Shown: positions 16,134 to 25,299 of the stretch, in pieces
How the letters are laid out: each line of letters starts with the position of its first letter
How positions within the stretch are numbered: the first letter of the stretch is position 1
DNA from: Clostridia bacterium
Lineage (GTDB): Bacteria; Bacillota; Clostridia; Caldicoprobacterales; Caldicoprobacteraceae
Length of the DNA: 64,000 nucleotides
Reading direction: 5' to 3'
Assembly: GCA_017577715.1 (NCBI GenBank)
Contig: PKRC01000008.1
Location: 1-64,000, forward strand
The notes under the pieces: model-generated
Told to the model about the DNA's origin: nothing
The model's input: only the letters and a program-made list of their open reading frames with translations
The model's database searches: none
Made by a program: the position numbers and the translations under genes

Positions 16134-16168
16134 TAAAAAAAGAGAGGAGAACTTCCTCTCTTTTTTGT
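16134..16168 (-). terminator. Terminator downstream of lgt
   Basis: AGAGAGGA pairs with TCCTCTCT across a 4-5 nt loop with A-runs on one side and T-runs on the other, so it can work in both orientations; lgt ends 54 bp away. Confidence 0.85.
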
Positions 16169-16221
16169 TGCATTTGCTGCACCCACACCGCACCAATAAG
16201 CATTCATTTAAAACAAACCGC

Positions 16222-17256
16222 CTAATCCTTTTGATCTTCATCCTGTAAAACTTGTTTCTCTTGCAAAGCATGCTCTTTATCCTTCAAAGCATCTTCCCTG
16301 GCCTGTGCTTCTTGATCATCCGTACCGCGTTTTTCTGTTTCATCCATAGGCATCGACCCTTCATCGTCGTTGGAAGGTCCCACTTTTTCAGCGTCATCCG
16401 TGGATTCCAATGCTTCGTCCTCGTTGGCGGATACCGCTCTTTCGCCGTCATACACGGATCCCGATGCTTCACCATCCAACAAAACGTTTTCTGAGGTAAG
16501 CTCTACTTTTCTGCGCCTTACCACCAGCATCACAGTGGAAAAGACTATCAGCAACCCCGCCAGCAGCTGCGATACCCTAAATGGCCCCAAATACAGGCTG
16601 TCGGTACGGAATCCCTCTATCACAACACGGCCGCATGAATACAGCAACAGATAGAGCAAAAAAATGTCACCCGATCTCTTCCTCCGCTTTCTGTACCACA
16701 TCAAAAATATGAACACCAGAAAGTTCCACATCGACTCGTAGAAAAAGGTAGCCAAATGCCACTCTTCCCTTGCCTCTATGTACACGGCAAAGGGAAACCA
16801 CTGCCAAGCCGGATCAGTCACCAAGTTACCATAGGCCTCCTGGTTAAAGAAGTTACCCCATCTGCCGATAGCCTGCCCCAATATAAGGCTTGGGGCTACA
16901 ATATCCGCTAGGTCCCAAAATTTTATCTTACGCCAGCGGGAAAATATCCCAGCTGCTATAACTCCGCCTATCACCGCACCATATATAGCAAGGCCACCTT
17001 GCCATATCTTAAATATATCCACGGGATTATTTTTGTAGATCTCCCATTGGAAAACCACGTAATACAGCCTTGCCCCTATAATACCAAATGGGATGGCCAG
17101 AAGGGCAAAATCCAGAATCATCTCCGGATCATAATTAAGTCTTCTGGCGTATCCCATAGCCAGGTAAATCCCCAAAAATACCCCCGTCGCGATGAGTATA
17201 CCATACCAGTATATTGGTCTCCCGAAAATTTCAAATGCAACCGGATTCGGCCACAT
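16222..17256 (-). CDS. lgt: Prolipoprotein diacylglyceryl transferase with acidic repeat tail
   Basis: Transfers diacylglycerol from phosphatidylglycerol to the lipobox Cys of prolipoproteins in the cytoplasmic membrane. Residues 1-250 form the usual seven-TM Lgt core, including GARLYYVVF, IYGAVIGG and the signature GRWGNFFNQEAYG (about 131-143). The remaining 94 residues are unusual. They are hydrophilic and acidic, start with three degenerate 18-residue repeats (263-280, 281-298, 299-316) and end in a charged helix-like stretch (317-344). Typical Lgt ends near 260-280. The tail would face the cytoplasm. The window encodes at least two lipoproteins that Lgt would modify (the solute-binding protein and the YhcN-like protein). 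Confidence 0.93.
   Translation of the reverse strand: MWPNPVAFEIFGRPIYWYGILIATGVFLGIYLAMGYARRLNYDPEMILDFALLAIPFGIIGARLYYVVFQWEIYKNNPVDIFKIWQGGLAIYGAVIGGVIAAGIFSRWRKIKFWDLADIVAPSLILGQAIGRWGNFFNQEAYGNLVTDPAWQWFPFAVYIEAREEWHLATFFYESMWNFLVFIFLMWYRKRRKRSGDIFLLYLLLYSCGRVVIEGFRTDSLYLGPFRVSQLLAGLLIVFSTVMLVVRRRKVELTSENVLLDGEASGSVYDGERAVSANEDEALESTDDAEKVGPSNDDEGSMPMDETEKRGTDDQEAQAREDALKDKEHALQEKQVLQDEDQKD
16309..16470. repeat. Three degenerate 54-bp repeats in the lgt 3' end
   Basis: Residues 263-316 of Lgt fall into three 18-residue blocks with the shared pattern E-x5..7-D-x2-E-[KR]-x4..6-[DN]-[ED]. The underlying DNA shows the same 54-bp period. This is a coding version of the tail repeats seen elsewhere in the window. 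Confidence 0.65.
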
Positions 17257-17285
17257 AAATACTCCCCCTTAATTCAAAAATCAAT

Positions 17286-18581
17286 TTAGCTAGGCAGTAT
17301 GATTGATACGCTGCTCTGATTGTTCTCAAAAAATCTGTTGAAATGGCTTTTCAGTTGCTCGTAGTTTATCTGCATCAGCCTTTCAATGTAATCGAACAGC
17401 CCTATATCCTTAAAAATCAATGACACAAACTGCACGCCGATGTTTTCCAGCGAATTAAACATCTTTATATACTCCCCTATCTTCTTTTTCTTGATCCTGG
17501 AAAAATACACCACATCCCAGGGCTGCTCATTCAACCTCTCTATCTCTTGATAGATCATATCCACAACTCTTTCCGGGTCGGGCGACTCCCCTCCCATTAC
17601 TATATGGCCGTAATCAACCTCGCCCGTATATCCGGCACTGAACGTAATGTCAATCAACCCTTCCTCATAAATTTTGTTGTATAGGTCGGAGCTTGGGCCC
17701 ACCAACATGTCCACCATGATGTCGTTGAGTATCATCTTATCGAGCAAAGCCTGCCCTTGCTGCCCCACCTGAGTGTCCTTAAAGCCCAGCATAAACAGCG
17801 GCCGCGGCACCGGTAGCTTATCCTTTACCACACGAGCAGCTACCTCGGCAGGTTCATCGGGATATATCTTCTTTATCGGCCCCTGTTTTGATATGCCCTT
17901 ACCATCAAAATATCGCTCCACCTGCTCTATAACCCTATCGGCATCCACATCTCCCGCCACAAACAGAACCATATTGGATGGATGATAAAAAGTCTTATAG
18001 CACTGGTACAACATGTCCTTGGTTATCTTCTGTATGGATTCCACCGTCCCGGCAATATCGTTTTTTACCGGATGATTGTGGTACAATCCCTTTAGCAAAT
18101 TGAAGAACACGCGCCAGTTGGGATCGTCCTGATACATGACTATTTCCTGGGCAATGATGCCCTTTTCTTTTTCCACCGTCTGGTCTGTGAAGTAAGGCGT
18201 CCCCACAAAGTTGAGCAGCACATCAAGACATTCATAAAAGTTTCCAGTGGAAGTAAAGTGATATGCCGTGGTGTTGAAGCTGGTAAACGCGTTGGGGCTG
18301 GCGCCTAGCTTTGAAAAGACATCAAATACGCTCCCTTCTTCCTGTTCAAACAGCTTGTGTTCCAAAAAATGGGCAATGCCCTCGGGCATGGTCATAGGCT
18401 TATCCTCACCGGGTATCATAAACTGATTATCATTGGAGCCGTAATGGGTAGCGTAAATAGCAAACTGTTTCTGATAGCCCTTCTTGGGCAACACGTATAC
18501 ATTTAACCCGTTCTTTAACTTTGAATGTATTAACCTTTCGTTCAACACATCGTTTTTAATTTCCCTTCTCATGAACAACAT
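17286..18581 (-). CDS. M16 zinc peptidase, YmfH-like (catalytic partner)
   Basis: A 431-residue insulinase-family protein. The inverted zinc motif HFLEH followed by E in the helix EKEKGIIAQEI supports an active M16 site (HxxEH, about residues 71-75). Homologues (B. subtilis YmfH) occur next to a second M16 protein lacking the motif, as here. The open frame begins at ATG 18581, but TTG 18578 or ATG 18572 sit better relative to GAGGGG. It overlaps the end of the upstream paralogue by 26 bp, so the two are translationally coupled and probably form a heterodimeric peptidase of unknown peptide substrate. Confidence 0.88.
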   Translation of the reverse strand: MLFMRREIKNDVLNERLIHSKLKNGLNVYVLPKKGYQKQFAIYATHYGSNDNQFMIPGEDKPMTMPEGIAHFLEHKLFEQEEGSVFDVFSKLGASPNAFTSFNTTAYHFTSTGNFYECLDVLLNFVGTPYFTDQTVEKEKGIIAQEIVMYQDDPNWRVFFNLLKGLYHNHPVKNDIAGTVESIQKITKDMLYQCYKTFYHPSNMVLFVAGDVDADRVIEQVERYFDGKGISKQGPIKKIYPDEPAEVAARVVKDKLPVPRPLFMLGFKDTQVGQQGQALLDKMILNDIMVDMLVGPSSDLYNKIYEEGLIDITFSAGYTGEVDYGHIVMGGESPDPERVVDMIYQEIERLNEQPWDVVYFSRIKKKKIGEYIKMFNSLENIGVQFVSLIFKDIGLFDYIERLMQINYEQLKSHFNRFFENNQSSVSIILPS

Positions 18582-19851
18582 ATCCCCTCTTTCTATTTCT
18601 CAAAAAGTATATGGTATCCAATTTGACCTTGTGGGCCACTTCCACCACTTGATGTATGGTAACAGCCTTTATCCTCTCTATCAGCTCCTCCACGGTAATA
18701 TCAGAACCGATGACGCTGTTGCCCAGATAATAATCGATGAGCTGAGATGGTTGGTCCATGCTTCCCTTAAGTGAAGTGACCAGCGCATTTATGGCCCCTT
18801 CAAATTCCTGCTGAGCAATTTGCCCCTTTGCCACGGCATCGAGCTGTTCCATTATTATATTTATCGTTTGATCATACTTATCAAAGTCAATACCGGCACC
18901 GATGAACATTAAACCTTTAAACTTCTCCAGCCGTGCAAATGCATAATAAGCCAGGCTGGCCTTTTCCCTCACATTTATAAACAGTTTGGAGTGAGGACCG
19001 CCCCCTAAAATGCTGCTATACACCAGCAGGGGAAAATATTCCTCATCAGCGGCATTTATATTGGTTCTAAACCCCATAGCCAGCTTGCCCTGGTTTACAT
19101 CCATTTCCTCCGTTACGGTTTTGGGCACCACCTGCAGCTTCTTATAAACGGTCTTGGGTATGGTGGCCATCCGTTTCCTATCCATTGTTGAAAAGCTTTG
19201 CTCGAAAAGAAGCCTTATCTTTTCGGGCTGCACATCTCCCACCACAAAGACGTCCAAGGGGCTAGATTGCATAATATCACGGTACACGCTATACAACTTG
19301 GAACTATCGAGATTGTCTAGCTCATTTATATCGCCAAAAACGTATCTGCTATACTTCTCTCCCCTGCACATCTCTTGGGCGCATCTCTCCAAGCTGTACT
19401 GGATCTTGTCATTGACCAGCGACCTTATTCTGTTTTTCATATTCTCTTTTTCCTGGCTCACATACTCCTTTTTAAAACCACCATCTTCCAGTACAGGGCG
19501 ATTGATGACACGATTTAAAAAATAAAAAGCCTGTGCCAATATCCCCTGTTCTGCCAGATAATCATCATTTACCACTTCCATGGAAAACCTGAGGATTTGC
19601 CTTTCGCCCTTCTTTTGCACCCCAACATCAAACACAGCCCCGTACAGGCTTTCCATATGCCTCTCAATATCCTTCAGGGTCTCAAAGCCTTCACAGCCGC
19701 GCTTTAACACCGCCGGAATCAAAGCGTTGTAGGTGTAATCCTCATCCAGGTCCCTGTGGAAGCAAAAGCTCATGGTGACGGTTTTAAACTTCTTCGTAGG
19801 TAAAACCCTTAACCTTATACCTTTGCCTATGTCTAAGCTTTCTATATGCAT
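18556..19851 (-). CDS. M16-family protein, YmfF-like, zinc motif absent
   Basis: A 431-residue M16-like protein. The start is ATG 19851, 5 nt after AAGGAGGG, not the longer frame to 19941. At the place of HxxEH it has LIPAVLKRGCEGF, so it should not bind zinc. It keeps the M16 C-terminal half including REKASLAYYAFARLEKFKGLMFIGAGID. Like the non-catalytic subunits of M16B dimers it probably helps form the substrate chamber with the downstream catalytic partner. The upstream gap (19852-20582) has at most a 49-residue open frame. Confidence 0.88.
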   Translation of the reverse strand: MHIESLDIGKGIRLRVLPTKKFKTVTMSFCFHRDLDEDYTYNALIPAVLKRGCEGFETLKDIERHMESLYGAVFDVGVQKKGERQILRFSMEVVNDDYLAEQGILAQAFYFLNRVINRPVLEDGGFKKEYVSQEKENMKNRIRSLVNDKIQYSLERCAQEMCRGEKYSRYVFGDINELDNLDSSKLYSVYRDIMQSSPLDVFVVGDVQPEKIRLLFEQSFSTMDRKRMATIPKTVYKKLQVVPKTVTEEMDVNQGKLAMGFRTNINAADEEYFPLLVYSSILGGGPHSKLFINVREKASLAYYAFARLEKFKGLMFIGAGIDFDKYDQTINIIMEQLDAVAKGQIAQQEFEGAINALVTSLKGSMDQPSQLIDYYLGNSVIGSDITVEELIERIKAVTIHQVVEVAHKVKLDTIYFLRNRKRGYVVHEKGN

Positions 19852-19954
19852 ATATACCCTCCTTATCAATACCGATAAACCCTTAAAAACATGTCGTATG
19901 CCGACCTCATGCGGTATGCATCTCATTGTAAAATCCAACATTACACATCGGCGT

Positions 19955-20104
19955 TTACACTTTCACCACTTGGAAAAGCAGTTTAGCCCCTATGGTTATC
20001 ACGCCCTTCCTGCCTTTCACAGTAAAATTCCAATTGCAAATTAAGCCATCTTTTGCTAATGAAGCATACGGCCCCATCCTTTGCAACGCAACGATATTCG
20101 CCAT
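19955..20104 (-). CDS. Possible 49-residue small ORF
   Basis: Within the otherwise empty gap 19852-20582 a minus-strand frame runs from ATG 20104 to TAA 19955 and encodes 49 residues with a basic, strand-rich second half (KGRKGVITIGAKLLFQVVKV). The nearest AAAGGAG is too far upstream (about 17 nt). No family is recognised. It may be chance. Confidence 0.2.
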   Translation of the reverse strand: MANIVALQRMGPYASLAKDGLICNWNFTVKGRKGVITIGAKLLFQVVKV

Positions 20105-20582
20105 CCAGGGTTTGCCTTTTTCTCCTTTATATTTTCGCTTTTATATCCAAAAATCCTCTAAAAATTATTATTCTTTATGGAGATTTTTATATACTACAAG
20201 CACTCATAAGAGGCATTAAAGCATGGTACAATTATATGAAATCCCTTAACCCTTTTCATCTCCAAAAATTAGACGTTAAAAATGGCGCTGTTGTGGGGAA
20301 AATTTGCATATCGAAGATTATAAGCTGAAGAAATGAGCTAACAGTTACAGCGACATAAAAACGATAAAGTGGCCCGATACAAATGATGGGCAAATTGATG
20401 TTGAAGAAAGGAAAGCCTGAGCATGAACAATTAAACAAGTCCACTACATCGTATAAGTATTCCGAATAATTGACCTGTAGACAGGTTTGAAAATTAAGCT
20501 TTGGGAAAATCAGCGGTAAAATACGCAGAGTGGAGAAAAGGAAAGCAGCAGCGAAAGATTAATTAAAAAGATTAAAAAGATA

Positions 20583-20619
20583 AAGGGATGTTCCTGGAAC
20601 ATTCCAGGCAACATCCCTT
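20583..20619 (-). terminator. Terminator of spoIVA
   Basis: AAGGGATGTT pairs with the matching arm AACATCCCTT and CCTGG with CCAGG inside. On the minus strand the stem is followed by TTATCTTTTTAATC. It starts at the stop codon of spoIVA. Confidence 0.85.
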
Positions 20620-22097
20620 CATAATATTATACATATCAGTCCTCCGCTTCCCTCGTTTATAATCCTCTGCAGGGTCTCCTGAATCTTAAACTGGACGTCC
20701 TCGGGCATCCTCATGAGCTTGTTGGCAAGCCCTTCCTTGACCAGTTCGTGCAACGACTTGCCAAATATATTGGTTTCCCATATCCTTGACGGATCGTTTT
20801 CAAACTCCTCCAGCAGGTATTTTACCAGTTCCTCGCTTTGCCTTTCGGTGCCCACGATAGGGGATACCTCGGTCTGAATGTCCACCCGTATGAAGTGCAG
20901 GGAAGGTGCACTAGCTTTAAGCCTCACGCCGAAGCGGTTACCCTGTTTTACGATCTCCGGCTCTTCAAGCCTTAGCTCTTCAAGGGAAGGCGGTACCATA
21001 CCGTAACCCGTCTCGCGGACATCCCGCAGCGCCTCAGCGATTCGGTCGTATTCCCTCTTGGCTATAGCCAGCTGCTTCATCAGGCCTATCAGCTGATAAT
21101 CGCCCTCAATCTGATAGCCACACTCCTCGCCTAGTACCCTGTAGAACATACCGGGTTTGACATCTATGTTAATGTCTACCTTGCCGTTCCCTAGGTTTAT
21201 ATTGCTCACCTTAGCCGGCTCTATATGCTCCAGCTGTTCTTCCCTACCGCCCACCCCCTCGATGTCCCGCACTCTATGTACATCCCTGGTGATGTCCTTT
21301 ACGTAGTCGACTATGTATTTTACAAGCCAGTGATCCTCATCAAGGCTCTGAACCCATTTGGGAAGGTCAATGCGTATCTCGGTAAGCGGAAACTCAAACA
21401 GGACAGTGCTCAGTATGTTATGTATATCTTCAACGGTAAGATTGAGAACATCGAGGGCTAAAACGGGCACGTCATACTTCTCCTCCAAAGCACTTCGCAG
21501 CGTCAAGGTCTCCTGGGCCGAGGGGTTTTTGGAATTGAGAATTATTACAAATGGCTTGCCCAGCTCCTTGAGCTCCCTTACCACCCTTTCCTCGGCCTCT
21601 ACGTAATTTACCCGTGGTATGTCGGTGATGCTACCGTCAGTGGTAACCACAAGGCCTATGGTAGAATGGTCGGTAATGACCTTTCTGGTACCCAGCTCAG
21701 CAGCCTCTTCAAAAGGAATGTCATAGTCAAACCAGGGAGTACGAACCATACGCGGCCCATCGCCTTCCATATGCCCCATGGCTCCCTTGACCAGGTATCC
21801 CACACAGTCAACCATCCTTACCTTGAGATTAGCCGTCCCCTTTATGGTGATCTCCACCGCTTCGTTGGGGACAAACTTGGGCTGCGTGGTCATTATGGTA
21901 CGCCCCGTACCGCTTTGCGGCATCTCGTCCTTTGCTCGTTCCTTCTTAAAGCCGTCTTCCATGTTGGGCAAAACCAGCAGTTCCATGATTCTCTTGATAA
22001 GCGTTGACTTTCCCGTCCGGACAGGCCCCACTACCCCGATGTATATATCACCCTCAGTTCTTTCGGCTATGTCGCGATACAAATCAAACTTCTCCAT
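20619..22097 (-). CDS. spoIVA: Stage IV sporulation protein A (spore coat ATPase)
   Basis: A 492-residue protein, the same length as B. subtilis SpoIVA, with start ATG 22097 after GGGAGGGGG. SpoIVA polymerises on the forespore outer surface using ATP and is the base layer of the spore coat. Visible motifs are Walker A GVVGPVRTGKST (about residues 16-27), the TRAFAC-type DCVGYLVKGAMGHMEGDGPRMV region and the conserved C-terminus ending in GLICIIL. It is single-copy and followed by its own terminator. A possible SigE promoter lies at 22218-22190, consistent with mother-cell expression. Confidence 0.97.
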   Translation of the reverse strand: MEKFDLYRDIAERTEGDIYIGVVGPVRTGKSTLIKRIMELLVLPNMEDGFKKERAKDEMPQSGTGRTIMTTQPKFVPNEAVEITIKGTANLKVRMVDCVGYLVKGAMGHMEGDGPRMVRTPWFDYDIPFEEAAELGTRKVITDHSTIGLVVTTDGSITDIPRVNYVEAEERVVRELKELGKPFVIILNSKNPSAQETLTLRSALEEKYDVPVLALDVLNLTVEDIHNILSTVLFEFPLTEIRIDLPKWVQSLDEDHWLVKYIVDYVKDITRDVHRVRDIEGVGGREEQLEHIEPAKVSNINLGNGKVDINIDVKPGMFYRVLGEECGYQIEGDYQLIGLMKQLAIAKREYDRIAEALRDVRETGYGMVPPSLEELRLEEPEIVKQGNRFGVRLKASAPSLHFIRVDIQTEVSPIVGTERQSEELVKYLLEEFENDPSRIWETNIFGKSLHELVKEGLANKLMRMPEDVQFKIQETLQRIINEGSGGLICIIL

Positions 22098-22189
22098 TTG
22101 TCCCCCTCCCTTTTGGTTGAAGCTCAGCGATACAACCTCGCCCCTTTCTTGCAACTCCCAATCGGCGGCTTACAACTTTGCATCAGTAA

Positions 22190-22218
22190 TATATATTGGA
22201 GGGAGACAAAAAATATGA
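22190..22218 (-). promoter_or_regulatory. Possible SigE promoter of spoIVA
   Basis: Minus-strand TCATATT (22218-22212) matches the SigE -35 consensus. After 14 bp, AATATATA (22197-22190) partly matches the -10 CATACA-type consensus. Mother-cell SigE control is known for spoIVA in Bacillus; the -10 match is imperfect. Confidence 0.4.
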
Positions 22219-22225
22219 CAAGTAG

Positions 22226-23254
22226 TTACCACCTTATATCCATCTCGTTTACCACTTCTTCCATTTCATGCTTCCTACCCCTAAGCATGAGCTGAGTCAC
22301 CGCTTCCCTGGGGTCCTTACCCTCAAACAGCACCTGGTACAGCTGCTGCGTTATGGGCATCGAAACACCATACTTTTGCGCCAGCCTATAGGCTACCTTG
22401 CACGTGTTAACCCCTTCGACGACCATTCCTATGCTTTCCAGCACCTCATTAAGGGGTTTACCTTGGCCTATCAAGATCCCTGCCCTTCTGTTACGGCTAT
22501 GCATGCTAGTACAGGTCACCACCAGATCCCCTATACCCGCTAGACCCGAGAAGGTAAGGGGATGAGCACCCATAGCCTTGCCCAACCTGGATATCTCGGC
22601 AATCCCCCGTGTAATAAGTGCAGCCTTGCTGTTGTCACCAAAACCAAGCCCATCGTTTATGCCAGCCGCCAGAGCAATTATGTTTTTGAGAGCCCCCGCC
22701 ACTTCAACCCCTATGACGTCGGGATTGGTATATACCCTAAATGTAGGGCCCATAAATACATCCTGAACCAGTTCAGCATCCTCCTTATTATACGAAGCCG
22801 ATACAACGGCAGTGGGTATATCGCGGCCCACCTCTTCGGCATGGCTTGGCCCCGAAAGCACCACGACCCTGGCGCTGGGTATCTCCTGCTCTATGACCTG
22901 CGAAAGCCGCAGCAGCGTATCCATCTCAAACCCCTTGGCAACGTTGACCACCACATGTCCCTTGGGGATGAGAGGAGCCACTTGCCGCGCCATAGCTCTC
23001 ACGTATTGGGATGGCACGGCCAGCACCGTCAACCCGGCTCCTTTTAATGCCTCATCCAATGATCGGGTAGGAATGACTCCGGCAGGGATTAATACCCCGG
23101 GCAAATACCGCCTGTTTTCCCTCAAGTCTTTTATCTGGTGATATATCTCCTCTTCTCTTACCCAGAGGTTAACCTCTATGCCCTTTTTGGCCAGCATCGC
23201 CGACAAAGCCGTACCCCAGCTGCCAGCTCCAACAATTGCAAGCCTATGTATCAT
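22226..23254 (-). CDS. gpsA: Glycerol-3-phosphate dehydrogenase [NAD(P)+]
   Basis: A 342-residue cytoplasmic enzyme that makes sn-glycerol 3-phosphate from DHAP for phospholipid synthesis. Start ATG 23254 after GGGGAG. The NAD(P) motif is GAGSWGTALSAML (about residues 8-20). Other features are VLSGPSHAEEVGRDIPTAVV, the catalytic Lys in GVEVAGALKNIIALAAGI and NSKAALITRGIAEI. It is followed upstream on the same strand by plsY and der; GpsA product is the PlsY substrate, so the pair is a phospholipid-entry unit. Confidence 0.97.
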   Translation of the reverse strand: MIHRLAIVGAGSWGTALSAMLAKKGIEVNLWVREEEIYHQIKDLRENRRYLPGVLIPAGVIPTRSLDEALKGAGLTVLAVPSQYVRAMARQVAPLIPKGHVVVNVAKGFEMDTLLRLSQVIEQEIPSARVVVLSGPSHAEEVGRDIPTAVVSASYNKEDAELVQDVFMGPTFRVYTNPDVIGVEVAGALKNIIALAAGINDGLGFGDNSKAALITRGIAEISRLGKAMGAHPLTFSGLAGIGDLVVTCTSMHSRNRRAGILIGQGKPLNEVLESIGMVVEGVNTCKVAYRLAQKYGVSMPITQQLYQVLFEGKDPREAVTQLMLRGRKHEMEEVVNEMDIRW

Positions 23255-23337
23255 GACACATCTCCCCTTATGCGCTATTTCAGGAAGGTAAATTTCCATA
23301 TACCCATCGCTTTTTATGGTTTGCCTGCCGTCCTAAC

Positions 23338-23934
23338 TCACCGTACCCTGGCTTTCTGACCCAACTTATTCTCCCTGCCCTCAAGTAGCCTTGATATATT
23401 GCTCCTGTGCCTGTACAAGGCCAATCCTCCAACTGCTACCCCAAACAGCACTATCTTCCACCCATATCCAAATATGGCCAGCAGTATAGGAAATAAAACG
23501 GCCGCCGTTATAGAGCCCAGGGAAACGTACTTGGTTATGGCAATCACGATAACCCCCGCTACAAACAGTATGAAGCTGATAAGCGGGAAGAGCACCAGCA
23601 ATACGCCGAACGACGTTGCTATGCCCTTTCCCCCTCTGAAATTGAGAAATACCGGCCAATTGTGCCCCACGATAGCGGCAAACCCCGCCAGGGCAGCCCC
23701 TGTCTCACCGACCATCCATCTACCGATAAGGGTAGCTAAAACCCCCTTAAGGACATCGGCCAAAAACACCGGGATAGCTGCTTTAAGGCCCAGCACCCTG
23801 AGCACGTTGGTAGCTCCCGCATTGCCGCTGCCGTACTGCCTTATGTCGATATTTCTGGCTATCTTTCCCGCGATAAAAGAGGAGGGTATACTGCCTAGCA
23901 GATAACCTATGATGATAAGAATAAACAGCTTCAC
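23338..23934 (-). CDS. plsY: Glycerol-3-phosphate acyltransferase PlsY
   Basis: A 198-residue polytopic membrane enzyme that acylates glycerol 3-phosphate from acyl phosphate. Family motifs are present: GSIPSSFIAGK near the N-terminus, RQYGSGNAGATNVLR (about residues 33-47), and HNWPVFLNFRGGKGIAT (about 93-109). Start GTG after GGAGGTG. It lies between der and gpsA on the same strand. Confidence 0.97.
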   Translation of the reverse strand: MKLFILIIIGYLLGSIPSSFIAGKIARNIDIRQYGSGNAGATNVLRVLGLKAAIPVFLADVLKGVLATLIGRWMVGETGAALAGFAAIVGHNWPVFLNFRGGKGIATSFGVLLVLFPLISFILFVAGVIVIAITKYVSLGSITAAVLFPILLAIFGYGWKIVLFGVAVGGLALYRHRSNISRLLEGRENKLGQKARVR

Positions 23935-23979
23935 GTTTACACCTCCAATCCCAACCTGCCCAAACCCTCCATCAGGAAT

Positions 23980-25293
23980 TTAGCTCCTCTGACGAACCAA
24001 CAGCCTGATAGGAGTCCCCGTAAGGTCGAAAGTTTTGCGCAGATAGTTTTCCAGGTACCTCTGATATGACTCATGCATGAGCTCAGGGTCATTGACAAAC
24101 AGAACGAATGTTGGCGGCTTGACGGACACCTGGGTAGCGTAATAAATTTTGAGCATCCTGCCCTTCTCCGAAGGTGGGGCAGCCACAGCCGTGGCATCCG
24201 AGATACAGTCGTTGAGCACCCCGGTAGATACCCTCATGGTATAACGGCTGTACACCTCATCCACCAGCTCCAAAATGCGATTGGTTCTCTGGCCCGTCTT
24301 CGCCGATATGAACACCATTGGGGCATAAGCGATAAAGCCCAGCTTTTGCAGTATACGATTCTTGTATTCCTCCATGGTATATGTATCCTTTTCGATCAGA
24401 TCCCACTTGTTGACCACTATCACCGTTGCTTTGCCTTCTTCTATAGCCAGCCCAGCGATTTTGGCATCCTGCTCTGCCACCGGCTGCGTGGCGTCCAGCA
24501 TCATGAGCACGACATCGCATCTCCTGATGGCTGCCAATGCCCGCAATACGCTATAGCGCTCCAAAGCCTCATTTATACGGCTTTTCCTGCGGATCCCGGC
24601 AGTATCTATGATCAGATACTTCTTTCCATCCACCTCAAAAGGGGTGTCTATGGCATCCCTGGTAGTTCCAGGTATATCGCTCACTATGACACGTTCCTCT
24701 CCAAGGATGCGGTTTACCAGCGAGGATTTGCCTACATTGGGCCTCCCCACCACAGCAATCTTTATCATCTGGTCCTCTTCTTCATCTATCCCCTTATCGG
24801 GCAGGTATTTCACTACCTTATCCAGAAGGTCGCCTATCCCCCTTTTATGAACTGCCGAAATGCCCATGGGCTCACCTAGCCCTAGGCTGAAAAAGTCGGC
24901 CACCATGGCCTCGTCTTCAAAATTGTCAATCTTATTTACCGCCACCACAACGGGTTTGCGGGTTTTGCGCAAAAGATTGGCTATCTGATGGTCTGCCGGC
25001 GTTACCCCTACCTGGCCATCTACGAGGAATATTATCACATCGGCGGTATCTATGGCGATCTCCACCTGCCGCCTCATCTTTACAAGCAGTTCGTCGTCGC
25101 TTTCAGGGTCCAGACCGCCCGTATCTACGAGGGTAAACTTCCTGTTTAACCATTCAGCATCTGCATAAATCCTATCGCGGGTAACCCCCGGTTGGTCGTC
25201 CACAATGGATATTCTCTTGCCCACGATCTGATTGAAAAAGGTGGATTTTCCTACGTTGGGACGCCCTACAACAGCCACTATAGGTTTATCCAA
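23980..25293 (-). CDS. der: Ribosome assembly GTPase Der (EngA)
   Basis: A 437-residue double-GTPase for 50S subunit assembly. Two G domains, each with GRPNVGKST/S, DTGG or DTAG and NKID/NKWD, occupy about residues 5-165 and 178-345, followed by the KH-like domain ending in RKTFDLTGTPIRLLVRQR. Start is TTG, 9 nt after AAGGGAG. The upstream DUF512 gene ends only 6 bp before, and plsY and gpsA follow downstream; this gene order is common in Clostridia. Confidence 0.97.
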   Translation of the reverse strand: MDKPIVAVVGRPNVGKSTFFNQIVGKRISIVDDQPGVTRDRIYADAEWLNRKFTLVDTGGLDPESDDELLVKMRRQVEIAIDTADVIIFLVDGQVGVTPADHQIANLLRKTRKPVVVAVNKIDNFEDEAMVADFFSLGLGEPMGISAVHKRGIGDLLDKVVKYLPDKGIDEEEDQMIKIAVVGRPNVGKSSLVNRILGEERVIVSDIPGTTRDAIDTPFEVDGKKYLIIDTAGIRRKSRINEALERYSVLRALAAIRRCDVVLMMLDATQPVAEQDAKIAGLAIEEGKATVIVVNKWDLIEKDTYTMEEYKNRILQKLGFIAYAPMVFISAKTGQRTNRILELVDEVYSRYTMRVSTGVLNDCISDATAVAAPPSEKGRMLKIYYATQVSVKPPTFVLFVNDPELMHESYQRYLENYLRKTFDLTGTPIRLLVRQRS

Positions 25294-25299
25294 TCCCCA

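Noticed and set aside
24073..24879. 268-codon plus-strand open frame opposite der
   Set aside because: Antisense shadow of der; no ribosome site, and residue composition follows the codon pattern of the real gene.
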